Of a stretch of 64,000 nucleotides of DNA, positions 1 through 8,684 are shown one piece after another. The DNA is from BOG-931 sp963761525 (GTDB lineage Bacteria; Pseudomonadota; Alphaproteobacteria; Rhizobiales; Xanthobacteraceae): contig CAVXHG010000008.1 in the NCBI GenBank assembly GCA_963761525.1, positions 310,001-374,000 on the forward strand. Direction: 5' to 3'. Made by a program: the position numbers and the translations under genes. The notes below the pieces were generated by a model. The model saw only the letters and a program-made list of their open reading frames with translations. It was not told the DNA's origin and made no database searches. Numbering within the stretch: position 1 is the first letter of the stretch; each line of letters starts with the position of its first letter.

Positions 1-1
1 T

Positions 2-1753
2 GATGAACAATTAGCTGAAATCAATCGGCGGCATTTGTTGGATCGTACGCCCTGGCTGCTGGTTCAACCTTCTGGCATTTTTCCGCTGGTGGGGCCGGTA
101 TTCAGCCCAGGCAACGGCGCGTGCTGGGCTTGTCTTGCCGACCGGATGCAAAGAAACCGAGAGGTCAAGGCGCTACTCGACCGCAATCAGGCGCGCTGCG
201 TCGTCGTTTCACCTCTCGCTCGCGATACCTTGGGTCAGAGTGCCGTTGGGCTTGCAGCTATCGAGATCGCCAAAGCGATCGCCACCGACTTTCGTACGGA
301 TTTGCGCGATCACATCATCAGCCTCGACATGCTGGGTTCGAGCATCGCGAAGCATTACGTGGCGGCCCGCCCGCAATGTCAAAGTTGCGGCCGTAAGAAA
401 CTGCGCGATCCGCGCCGCGCCCCGGTGCCGATCGAGCTTGCTTCCGGCGCCAGGCTGATCATGACAAGCGGGGGTTATCGGTCGGTTTCGTCGCGGGCCA
501 CGGTTGCCCGCTTTCGCAAGCACGTCAGCCCCCTCAGTGGTGTGGTTTCGCGTCTCGAGCGTCTGGAAGCCGATCTGCCGCTGAACACGAACTACTACGC
601 CGCTCATAATTTCTCCGGGCCGGCCGAGAGTGTGGACCAATTGCGAGCCGGGCTGGGTGGCGGCAGCTACGGCAAGGGCAGCACGGCCGAGCAGGGAGAA
701 GCCAGCGCGCTTATGGAGGCGATCGAGCGTTATTCCGGAATTTTTCAGGGCAACGAAATCAGAGTGACTTGCCGGTTCACGGATTTCGCGCCGGGCGACG
801 CCATTCTTCCCAATGAAGTCCTCTTGTTCAGCGACGCGCAATACCGGCAAGCTGAAAATCCGTTGACCGAGTCCGATGACATGACGCCGCCAGCGGTTCG
901 ATTCGATCGCTCGGCGGAGATCGAATGGTCGCCGGCTTGGTCGCTGCGTGACGGGCGCTTCAAATATCTACCGACCAGCCTGATGTATTTTTTCTACGCA
1001 GGGGGCTCTGGCATCAACCACTTCCACGCGGACTCCAACGGCTGCGCTGCCGGCAACACGATCGAGGAAGCGATCGTCCAGGGCTTTTTGGAGCTGGTGG
1101 AACGGGATTCTTACGCGATCTGGTGGTACAATCGTTTGCAGCGGCCGCAAGTGGACCTGCGTCAGTTCGACGATTCCTACATCCGCGACCTGCAAATCCA
1201 GTTTGCTGAGACCGGGCGCCGGGTTTGGCTGCTCGACGTCACCAACGATCTTGGGATTCCAAGTTATGTGGCGCTTTCGCATGCGACGGAAAACTCGCAG
1301 GACATCATCGAATTCGGTTCCGGCTCGCACTTCGATGCGCGCATCGCGGCGCTCCGGTCGCTCACCGAACTGAACCAATTTTTGTCTCTCGGTCTCGTCG
1401 CGGGCCGAAATGATGGCGCTACTCCGCTTCGCCTGCAGGATCATCCCTATCTCACCCCGAGCGGCGATCCTCCGATCCGGCCGGACTTCAGCTCGAAGTT
1501 CGGCCACGCTGATACGCGCGAGCAGGTGCTGGCTTGTGTGAGTTTAGCCGAGCGGCACGGTGCCGATTTCCTTGTGCTCAATCAGACACGTCCCGACATT
1601 GAGGTCCCGGTCGTGCGGGTGATCGTGCCGGGATTGCGGCACTTCTATCGACGCTTCGCGCCCGGAAGGCTTTACGATGTCCCAGTAAAGCTCGGATGGC
1701 GAGACCGGCCGATTTTGGAAAGCGATCTCAACCCGGTCCATCCGCATACCTGA
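2..1753 (+). CDS. TOMM leader-binding/YcaO cyclodehydratase fusion (5' partial)
   Basis: The frame is open to the window edge, so the N-terminus is missing; a TTG at 35 is the first possible start inside but is probably internal. The N-terminal part carries two CxxC pairs (codons at 122/131 and 377/386), as in the zinc-binding leader-recognition (E1/ocin-ThiF-like) domain of azoline biosynthesis. From about 560 onward is a YcaO domain with its ATP-binding Glu-rich stretches (GEASALMEAIERYSG near 695-740 and ELVERDSYAIWW near 1087-1130). YcaO enzymes use ATP to cyclise Cys/Ser/Thr of a precursor peptide. The C-terminus ends in PVHPHT, a degenerate form of the PxPxP tail seen in many azoline YcaO proteins. 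The next gene, a SagB-type oxidase, is 12 bp downstream in the same frame. The precursor peptide is not visible and is probably upstream of the window. Confidence 0.85.
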   Translation, partial: DEQLAEINRRHLLDRTPWLLVQPSGIFPLVGPVFSPGNGACWACLADRMQRNREVKALLDRNQARCVVVSPLARDTLGQSAVGLAAIEIAKAIATDFRTDLRDHIISLDMLGSSIAKHYVAARPQCQSCGRKKLRDPRRAPVPIELASGARLIMTSGGYRSVSSRATVARFRKHVSPLSGVVSRLERLEADLPLNTNYYAAHNFSGPAESVDQLRAGLGGGSYGKGSTAEQGEASALMEAIERYSGIFQGNEIRVTCRFTDFAPGDAILPNEVLLFSDAQYRQAENPLTESDDMTPPAVRFDRSAEIEWSPAWSLRDGRFKYLPTSLMYFFYAGGSGINHFHADSNGCAAGNTIEEAIVQGFLELVERDSYAIWWYNRLQRPQVDLRQFDDSYIRDLQIQFAETGRRVWLLDVTNDLGIPSYVALSHATENSQDIIEFGSGSHFDARIAALRSLTELNQFLSLGLVAGRNDGATPLRLQDHPYLTPSGDPPIRPDFSSKFGHADTREQVLACVSLAERHGADFLVLNQTRPDIEVPVVRVIVPGLRHFYRRFAPGRLYDVPVKLGWRDRPILESDLNPVHPHT

Positions 1754-1765
1754 GGCCGTCCCGGT

Positions 1766-3229
1766 TTGCCAACGCGCGGAAAAAAGAAAGGACGTCCGGC
1801 TGCACCGGCAAATCTTTACGCCCGGCTTGGCGGCCACATCACCCTCGAAGCTCGGGCGGACGGAGAAATCGTTGCCTGCTTCGGTGAGAACTCGGTCGAC
1901 TTGGGAAAGTTCAGCACGGAAGCGGGGGCCGATGCGCAGGCCCTGCGCACCGGCCTGTCGCTCAAAGCGTTAGCTTTCGACGGCAGCGGTGTCGGCAAAG
2001 AAATTCATCTCTTGGTCCAACGACTGGCGAAACGCGGTCTATTGGAGTACCGCCTCGGGCGTTCGCGAACCGGCGATGACCAAGTCATCATCGAACCCCA
2101 GCTGCCCGATTATTGGCCACGCTTGCCGCAACTCGGTGCTGCAGACGTTCTGGTCCTGTCGCGGTTCGCGTATTTGAGGCGGCGCGCCAACGAAATGGTC
2201 CTTGAATCGCCGCGTGCCAGCGCATTGTTCAAAATTTGCGATCCGGCGATCGCTAGCGTTTTGGCGATATTGGTCTCCCCGCAACCGGTCAAACGGCTGC
2301 GTCGCGCGGCCGGTTTCCCGGTGACGGAGCTTCTTGCACTGCTTGTCGACTGCCAGATCCTTTTCAAGATTGATGCTGTCGGGGACTGTGGCCTGCGCCC
2401 GGACGAAGGCGACGACAGTCTGGTGCTTTGGGACTTTCACGATCTTGTGTTCCATACGCGCAGCACTGAAGGCCGCCATGCCAATCCGCTCGGTGGACTC
2501 TACCCATACGTCGGCGTCATGCCGCTGCCCCCGGCGGTGCGGCCGCTCTGGGCCGGAAAGAGAATCGATCTGCGCAAATTCGCGGCGCCTTCGCCGGCGC
2601 TGTCGCCGGTTGCAAGGCTGCTGCGGGAACGCCATTCCGTCCGCGATTTCGATAATCGTCTACCGATCACGCTTGCTGAGCTTTCGCAGTTTCTCGACTG
2701 CAGCGCGCGAGTTCAATCGACCGTAGAGGCTCCGCTCGACCTCGACGGCAGTGGTCCGATGCTCACCTACACGGTGCGGCCGTACCCTTCGGGCGGCGGC
2801 AGTTACGAGCTTGAGCTTTATCTGGCCGTCGACAGATGCGAAGGCCTGCCGCGAGGATTTTATCACTACGACGCGGGCGGACACACGCTGGTGCCGATCG
2901 ACATTCCTGGGCAAAAACTCGATGCGCAGTTGAAGGCGGCGCAATTCGCGATGGGAGCGGCTGACATGCCGCAGGTTGTAATGACGATTGCCGCACGTTT
3001 CGGCAGGGTTTCGTGGAAATACAGCTCGATCGCCTATGCGCTCATCCTCAAGGATGTCGGCGTCCTGATACAGACGTTCTATGTGATGGTGGCGGACATG
3101 GGGCTCGGCGGGTGTGCGATCGGGACCACCAATATCGATCTGTTCGCAAAAATGACGGGGCTCGAATTCCACGTTGAGGGCCCGGTCGGCCAATTTGCGC
3201 TGGGGCGTCCCGCGGAGTCGGGCGGCTGA
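1766..3229 (+). CDS. SagB-type dehydrogenase (azoline oxidase)
   Basis: This 487-residue protein matches the SagB/ThcOx layout: an N-terminal region of about 280 residues (probably the winged-helix part) followed by an FMN nitroreductase-fold domain starting near RHSVRDFDNRL, with the typical GGGSYELELYLAV and RGFYHYDAGGHTLVPI segments. Such enzymes oxidise azolines made by YcaO proteins to thiazoles or oxazoles. It starts with TTG at 1766, the first start codon after the in-frame stop of the YcaO gene, so the two are presumably co-transcribed. No strong ribosome-binding site is seen and the true start could be a little further in. The partner YcaO supports the role; the product of the pathway cannot be read from the window. 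Confidence 0.82.
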   Translation: MPTRGKKKGRPAAPANLYARLGGHITLEARADGEIVACFGENSVDLGKFSTEAGADAQALRTGLSLKALAFDGSGVGKEIHLLVQRLAKRGLLEYRLGRSRTGDDQVIIEPQLPDYWPRLPQLGAADVLVLSRFAYLRRRANEMVLESPRASALFKICDPAIASVLAILVSPQPVKRLRRAAGFPVTELLALLVDCQILFKIDAVGDCGLRPDEGDDSLVLWDFHDLVFHTRSTEGRHANPLGGLYPYVGVMPLPPAVRPLWAGKRIDLRKFAAPSPALSPVARLLRERHSVRDFDNRLPITLAELSQFLDCSARVQSTVEAPLDLDGSGPMLTYTVRPYPSGGGSYELELYLAVDRCEGLPRGFYHYDAGGHTLVPIDIPGQKLDAQLKAAQFAMGAADMPQVVMTIAARFGRVSWKYSSIAYALILKDVGVLIQTFYVMVADMGLGGCAIGTTNIDLFAKMTGLEFHVEGPVGQFALGRPAESGG

Positions 3230-3255
3230 TTATTTCTCACGGCGGCCGGTGCAGT

Positions 3256-4083
3256 CTACCTGCCTACAAAAAGGCGAAAGGCTGATGGATCGCGCGATGT
3301 GGCGGGTTCGAAATATCCGATTTGTTTGTTGCTTTGCGTTCCTGTCAACGCGAACATGGCGCCCTGAGGGTCCGTGCAGCGGACGACCCGTCTGCCGCCT
3401 GCCATTTCAACCGGGCCCTCGAGGACTTGTCCCCCAGCCGCCCGCACGCGCTCCGCGGCGGCATCGACGTCGCTGGTGTTGAAGTAGAAAAGCCAGAACG
3501 GTACGGGCACTATGGCAGGTTTCGTGAACATGCCGCCAATCATCTGTCCAGCCGCGGAAAACAACTGATACGTGCCCATTGGGTCGACCTCAGCATTCGC
3601 CTTCTGCCAGCCAAAGAGTTCGCGGTAGAACGCGAAAGCCTTCTCCCAATCGGCGGCAAACAGCTCGTGCCAACCCACGGCACCGGTTGTGGCCAGCTCA
3701 GGGTCTTGGCGGGGATTCTGCCACTTGAACAATGCGAAGGTCGCCATTTGGGGGTCAGCGACGACCGAAAAACGGCTGACGCTGGGGACGTCAGTTGGCG
3801 GGACGTGCACGGCTCCGCCGAGGCGCCTCGTTCTGTCGGTCGCAGCGTCCACGTCGTCGACGCCCACATATCCAATCCAGTGCGGCGCAACGCCCATTGC
3901 CTCCGTCGGGAGGTCTGTCAGGCCGCTGACCGGGAGTTCTCCGGCCGTAAACAGGGAATAGCTCATACCCGGCATCGCTTCCCGCGCGACCCAGCCTACG
4001 ACCTCCGTGTAGAAAGCTTTGGCTGCCGCCGTATCCGTCGTGGCCAACTCGTACCAGAGGAAACGACCGTGAGAATTACTCAC
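3256..4083 (-). CDS. Two-domain VOC/glyoxalase-like protein
   Basis: The 275-residue protein contains two vicinal-oxygen-chelate repeats. The first begins GRFLWYELATTDTAAAKAFYTEVVGW and the second begins GWHELFAADWEKAFAFYRELFGW, each with the usual beta-alpha-beta-beta-beta pattern. Proteins of this layout resemble the Cfp30B/hydroxylase-type VOC family, whose substrates are mostly unknown. It is convergent with the SagB gene, 26 bp away, and is not obviously part of the TOMM locus. Metal ligands are not obvious, so it may bind rather than convert its ligand. Confidence 0.8.
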   Translation of the reverse strand: MSNSHGRFLWYELATTDTAAAKAFYTEVVGWVAREAMPGMSYSLFTAGELPVSGLTDLPTEAMGVAPHWIGYVGVDDVDAATDRTRRLGGAVHVPPTDVPSVSRFSVVADPQMATFALFKWQNPRQDPELATTGAVGWHELFAADWEKAFAFYRELFGWQKANAEVDPMGTYQLFSAAGQMIGGMFTKPAIVPVPFWLFYFNTSDVDAAAERVRAAGGQVLEGPVEMAGGRRVVRCTDPQGAMFALTGTQSNKQIGYFEPATSRDPSAFRLFVGR

Positions 4084-4241
4084 TTCTGCTTCTTCCCTTC
4101 GTTGCTCGATTCATCGCTGCCTTGCAGTTCCCGCTCGGGTGGTGTGGCTTTTTCGCCAAACACGCGGCAATGTGATGCACGCCGACGATACTCGGCGTGG
4201 TGATTGCATTTTGATAATCCCATACGACCGGGAATGACGCC

Positions 4242-5477
4242 ATGGACCTTCTCGCCGATCACGGCCGCCGCGTTTCTGTCGAAGAACTGGATACCAGCCG
4301 GCTGTTGGCCCACGCCCGCAAACAGGCGCACGAGCGCGCCCTCGACGATGTTCTGATTGCCGACGTCGATTCACACCACTACGAGAATGAATGCTTCGAT
4401 GAATTCCTGCCGTTCATCGAAAACGACGTGCTGCGCCAGCTCGTGCTTTCTGGGCGCGCTAAAGGCCGGCAGGCGTTGCTTCCGACCCAAGTCAGTTTCC
4501 AGGACATGGGCGGCCGCGTTACCCGCTATCCGCTCCGCTCTTCGGAAAAGACCGCAGCCGGTAAGCTACGCGATGTCCAGCTCGGGTTACGGTGGATGGA
4601 CGCGATGAGCGTCGATTATTCCTGCCTGTTTCCGACACTGATGCTTTCGATCGGGCTGCATCCGTCGACCGAGATGGAGATCGAGCTGTGCTTTTCTTAT
4701 AACCGCTGGCTCACCGAGCACGTGCTGCCAGAAGCCGACGGCCGGCTCTACTCGATGCTGTCGCTGCCTATTTCAGACCCAGATGAAGCGCTGCGCCAAG
4801 TCGAGAAGTTCGGGCATTGCAAGAACGTTACTGGATTCCTGGTGACCTCGGCGCGAACGGCGCCGATCCATCACAACAGCAACATGAAGGTATTCCGCGC
4901 CATCGAGGAGCGCGGACTGTCGCTTGCATTCCATTCAGCGATCAATATCGGCGAGCCGGTGTTCAAGGGCCTGAATCGCTTTGCCGCCGTCCACGCCCTT
5001 GGCTTTCCGTTCTACAACATCCTGCATGTGACCAATTGGGTCGTAAACGGCCTCGGCGAGCGTTTCCCCAAGCTACCGGTGATCTGGATCGAAGGCGGTC
5101 TGGCGTGGGTGCCATTCCTCATGCAGCGGCTTGATCACGAATACATGCTGCGTGCTTCGGAATTTCCGCTTTTGAAGAAGCTGCCATCGGACTATATGCG
5201 CGACATGTATTATGCGTCGCAGCCGATGGAGCGCGTCGACATGGAGGCGCTGGCCTGTACTTTCCGCATGATCAATGCGGAAACCCAGCTCATGTATGCG
5301 TCGGATTATCCGCACTGGGATTTCGATCTGCCGTCGACGGTATGGGACTTGCCGTTCGTTTCCGAAAAGGCCAAGCACAATATTCTCGGTGGCACAGCGG
5401 CGCGTCTTTTCAAGTTGCCGCCGCGCAACTCGAAACAAAAAGAAAACCTTCAGCGGTTCGGCAATCTCGCAGCGTAA
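4242..5477 (+). CDS. Amidohydrolase family 2 (metal-dependent TIM-barrel hydrolase)
   Basis: The 411-residue protein has the amidohydrolase-2 pattern: a metal-site strand near the N-terminus (IADVDSHHYENE), an internal AFHSAINIGEP His segment, and a C-terminal MYASDYPHWD segment holding the catalytic Asp. Members include decarboxylases and hydrolases of amide or lactone rings. It lies 18 bp upstream of hyuA, which suggests a ring-opening or downstream hydrolytic step in the same pathway. The start at 4242 (ATG) precedes a non-conserved stretch, so a later start is possible. No signal peptide is seen, so the protein is probably cytoplasmic. Confidence 0.8.
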   Translation: MDLLADHGRRVSVEELDTSRLLAHARKQAHERALDDVLIADVDSHHYENECFDEFLPFIENDVLRQLVLSGRAKGRQALLPTQVSFQDMGGRVTRYPLRSSEKTAAGKLRDVQLGLRWMDAMSVDYSCLFPTLMLSIGLHPSTEMEIELCFSYNRWLTEHVLPEADGRLYSMLSLPISDPDEALRQVEKFGHCKNVTGFLVTSARTAPIHHNSNMKVFRAIEERGLSLAFHSAINIGEPVFKGLNRFAAVHALGFPFYNILHVTNWVVNGLGERFPKLPVIWIEGGLAWVPFLMQRLDHEYMLRASEFPLLKKLPSDYMRDMYYASQPMERVDMEALACTFRMINAETQLMYASDYPHWDFDLPSTVWDLPFVSEKAKHNILGGTAARLFKLPPRNSKQKENLQRFGNLAA

Positions 5478-5495
5478 ACGAGCAAGCATTTTAAC

Positions 5496-7583
5496 GTGGT
5501 GTCTTCTCCTTCAATCCGGCTTGGTGTCGATATCGGCGGCACCTTCACCGACGTAGCGCTCGAAGTCGGCGATAAGCGCTACACTGCGAAGGGACTGACG
5601 ACGCCACGCGCGCCTGAAGAGGGTGTTCTATCGATCTTGCGGACGATCGCCGCGGAAGCCGGCATTCAGCCCGGCGACGTGCAACTGATCATCCACGGCA
5701 CCACGCTTGCGACCAATGCGTTGATTGAGCGCAAGGGCGCCAGGATTGCTTTGCTCACCACGGAAGGGTTTCGCGACGTGATTGAAATCCGTCACGAAAA
5801 TCGCTTCGAGCAATATGACATCAATATCGACCTGCCGCCGCCCCTGGTGCCGCGGCGCTTGCGGTTGCCGATCCGGGAGCGGACCGACGCTCAGGGCAAC
5901 GTGCTGGTGGCGCTCGAGGCCGAGAGCGTCAGCCGCGCCATCGACACGCTTATCGAGCAGAAGATCGAGGCGGTCGCGGTCGCGCTGTTGCACAGCTTCA
6001 CCAATCCGGATCACGAGCGACAGGTTGGCGAGGCTATCTCCAAGCGTATGCCGAACGTTGCGGTGACTCTGTCGTCGGACGTGTCGCCCGAGATGCGCGA
6101 GTACGAGCGGTTCACGACCGCCTGCGCCAACGCTTACCTGCAACCGCTGATGGGAAGCTATATCACCAAGCTCGAAAGCGAGCTTCATCGTGCCGGGTTC
6201 CGCTGCCCGATGCTGTTGATGACCTCCGGCGGTGGCATCACGACGACCGATACCGCGACTCGCTTTCCGGTGCGGCTGGTCGAATCCGGGCCGGCAGGCG
6301 GCGCGATCTTCGCGGCGTGCATCGCGCGCCAGCACGGCCTCAATCAGGTGGTCTCGTTCGATATGGGCGGCACCACGGCAAAGATCTGTTTTATCGACGA
6401 GGCGCGTCCCCAGTCCGCGCGCATGTTCGAAGTCGCACGCATGTACCGCTTCGTAAAAGGCTCCGGCCTGCCGCTGCGTATTCCGGTAATCGAGATGGTA
6501 GAGATCGGCGCTGGCGGTGGATCGATTGCGAGTGTCGATACGCTCGGCCGCATCGCGGTTGGGCCGCATAGCGCCGGCTCCGAGCCCGGCCCGGTCTGCT
6601 ATCGCCGTGGCGGCAGCGAACCGACGGTGACCGATGCCGATGTCGCGCTCGGCCGCATCGATCCCGTGACATTTTCGGGCGGCCGGATTGCTCTCGACAA
6701 GGCCGGCGCCGAACGCGCGATCAAAACGCGGGTCGGCGACAAGCTCAATCTTGCCGCCGAGCATGCGGCGCTCGGCATCAGCGAAGTCGTCGATGAGAAC
6801 ATGGCAAGTGCTGCCCGCGTGCACGGCATCGAAAGCGGCAAGGATTTGCGGCCGCGAACCTTAATCGCCTTCGGCGGTGCGGCGCCGCTTCACGCTGCCC
6901 GCGTCGCGGAAAAAATCGGCGTGAGCCGGGTGCTGATTCCGACCAATGCCAGTGTCGGTTCGGCGGTCGGGCTGTTGCGTGCGCCAGTCGCTTACGAAAT
7001 TGTGCGCGGACGGCTAATGCGGTTGTCGACCTTCGATCCTGTTGCGGCCAATGGGCTGCTCGCGGAAATGCGCGCCGAGGCAGAGGCCATCGTCCGTCAA
7101 GGCGCGCCGGTTGCCGATCTTACAGAGCAACGCTCGGTGTTCATGCGCTATCGCGGCCAGGGACATGAGATCGCGGTCCCGCTTCCAGTGCGCGATTTCA
7201 CCTCGGCCGACGGCGCCGCAATCAAGGGTCTGTTCGAGGAGGCGTACCGGCGGCTCTATAGCCGGCCGATCCCCGGCGTTGAAATCGAAATCCTGAGCTG
7301 GGTGATTGCAGTCGGCGCGCCGGCCGAGGGCGAACTCGCTGTTGCTTCGGAAATAAAAGCATCGGTGCCGGCACCGAAATCGCGGCGTCGGGTATTCGAT
7401 CCGGCAAGTGGCGAATTTCTCGACGTGCCGATTTATTGGCGGCCGGAGCTTGCTCCGGGCGCGCGCATTGCGGGCCCTGCGGTCATCGCCGAGAACGACA
7501 CCTCGACCGTGGTAAGTCCGGTGTTCGACGCGCAGATCGATAAATTCGGCTATATCGAACTGATCCGCCGCCAGGCGGATTAG
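5496..7583 (+). CDS. hyuA: Hydantoinase/oxoprolinase family subunit A (HyuA-type)
   Basis: The 695-residue protein starts with the family's actin-like phosphate-binding motif (GVDIGGTFTDVALEV) and carries MTSGGGITT, SFDMGGTTAKICFID and LIAFGGAAPLHA, all typical of HyuA/5-oxoprolinase/N-methylhydantoinase A subunits, at normal family length. These proteins act with a HyuB subunit in ATP-dependent opening of cyclic amides. Two tandem GTG codons lie at 5496 and 5499. hyuB is present at 8685, separated by a gene for a Bug-type binding protein. The exact substrate (hydantoin, oxoproline or another lactam) cannot be told from sequence. Confidence 0.88.
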   Translation: MVSSPSIRLGVDIGGTFTDVALEVGDKRYTAKGLTTPRAPEEGVLSILRTIAAEAGIQPGDVQLIIHGTTLATNALIERKGARIALLTTEGFRDVIEIRHENRFEQYDINIDLPPPLVPRRLRLPIRERTDAQGNVLVALEAESVSRAIDTLIEQKIEAVAVALLHSFTNPDHERQVGEAISKRMPNVAVTLSSDVSPEMREYERFTTACANAYLQPLMGSYITKLESELHRAGFRCPMLLMTSGGGITTTDTATRFPVRLVESGPAGGAIFAACIARQHGLNQVVSFDMGGTTAKICFIDEARPQSARMFEVARMYRFVKGSGLPLRIPVIEMVEIGAGGGSIASVDTLGRIAVGPHSAGSEPGPVCYRRGGSEPTVTDADVALGRIDPVTFSGGRIALDKAGAERAIKTRVGDKLNLAAEHAALGISEVVDENMASAARVHGIESGKDLRPRTLIAFGGAAPLHAARVAEKIGVSRVLIPTNASVGSAVGLLRAPVAYEIVRGRLMRLSTFDPVAANGLLAEMRAEAEAIVRQGAPVADLTEQRSVFMRYRGQGHEIAVPLPVRDFTSADGAAIKGLFEEAYRRLYSRPIPGVEIEILSWVIAVGAPAEGELAVASEIKASVPAPKSRRRVFDPASGEFLDVPIYWRPELAPGARIAGPAVIAENDTSTVVSPVFDAQIDKFGYIELIRRQAD

Positions 7584-7607
7584 CGGTAAAATCCGGGAGT
7601 AACGCTC

Positions 7608-8585
7608 GTGAAGGTTTTTCGGCGAGAGTTTCTGGCAGGCGCGGCGAGTGCTGCGCTGCTTCCATCGTTGGATCGAAAAGCCCAAGCGGAAGCTTATCCG
7701 TCACGTCCCGTGAACCTGATCGTCGGTACAGCTCCTGCCGGAACACCGGATATTGATGCGCGACTGATTGGGCAGTGGCTGCAGGAAAAGCTCGGCCAGC
7801 CCTTCATCGTCCAGAACAAGCCGGGCGCTGGCACCAACCTCGGGACCGAAATGGTCGTACGGTCGGCTCCCGATGGTTACACACTGCTCCTGATTACGGT
7901 TGCGAATGCGATCAACGCGACGCTCTACGACAACATGAACTTCAATTTCATCCGCGATATCGCGCCGGTGGCTGCGCTGGTACGGACGCCGTTGGTCATG
8001 GAGGTCAATCCGTCGCTGCCGGTAAAAACCGTGCCGGAATTCATCGCTTACGCAAAAGCAAATCCCGGCAAGATCAACATGGCGACCTCCGGCAACGGCA
8101 CGCCTCAGCACATCGCCGCTGAATTGTTCACGATGATGGCCGGGATCGATGTGCTGCATGTGCCGTATCGCAGCACCACGCCGGCTTTGGTCGATCTTTT
8201 GGCCGGGCAGGTGCAGGTGATTTTCGATACCGTCCCCGCGTCGATTGAGTTCATTCGTGCCGGGAAATTGCGCCCGCTTGGGGTCACGACGACAAGCCCG
8301 CTTGATGTCTTGCCCGGTATTCCTACGGTAGCGGAAGCTGTTCCGGGCTACGAAGCCAGCGCCTGGCAGGGTGTTGGCGCGCCTAAAGGTACACCGGCGG
8401 AAATTATTGATCTCTTGAACAGGCAAATAAATGCGGCGCTCGCTGATCAAAAGATCAAGCAGCGGTTCGCTGATCTCGGCGCTGTGCCTATTCCCATGAC
8501 TCCGCCGGATTTTGCGCAGATGATTGCCGTCGAAACCGAAAAATTCAGCAAGGTCATCAAGTTCGCCAGCATCAAGCCGCAGTGA
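7608..8585 (+). CDS. Bug/TctC-family tripartite tricarboxylate-type binding protein
   Basis: The 325-residue protein has a twin-arginine-like leader (RREFLAGAASAALL) followed by the conserved Bug-family start YPSRPVNLIVGTAPAG and the NKPGAGTNLGTEMV and APDGYTLL blocks. Bug proteins are periplasmic binding proteins that often capture carboxylates or amides. GTG at 7608 follows a CGGGAG ribosome-binding site. No TctA/TctB membrane partners are in the window, so this is an orphan binding protein. Its position between hyuA and hyuB suggests it binds the pathway substrate or acts as a sensor. Confidence 0.88.
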   Translation: MKVFRREFLAGAASAALLPSLDRKAQAEAYPSRPVNLIVGTAPAGTPDIDARLIGQWLQEKLGQPFIVQNKPGAGTNLGTEMVVRSAPDGYTLLLITVANAINATLYDNMNFNFIRDIAPVAALVRTPLVMEVNPSLPVKTVPEFIAYAKANPGKINMATSGNGTPQHIAAELFTMMAGIDVLHVPYRSTTPALVDLLAGQVQVIFDTVPASIEFIRAGKLRPLGVTTTSPLDVLPGIPTVAEAVPGYEASAWQGVGAPKGTPAEIIDLLNRQINAALADQKIKQRFADLGAVPIPMTPPDFAQMIAVETEKFSKVIKFASIKPQ

Positions 8586-8684
8586 TGCTGGGTGGGCTTT
8601 CCTGTAACAAGGTGCAAGAATGTTTTTAGTCCGTTCAAGTTGCCGGACTTGCGAACCTTAGAATCGAACGAATAGGGTTCCTGC

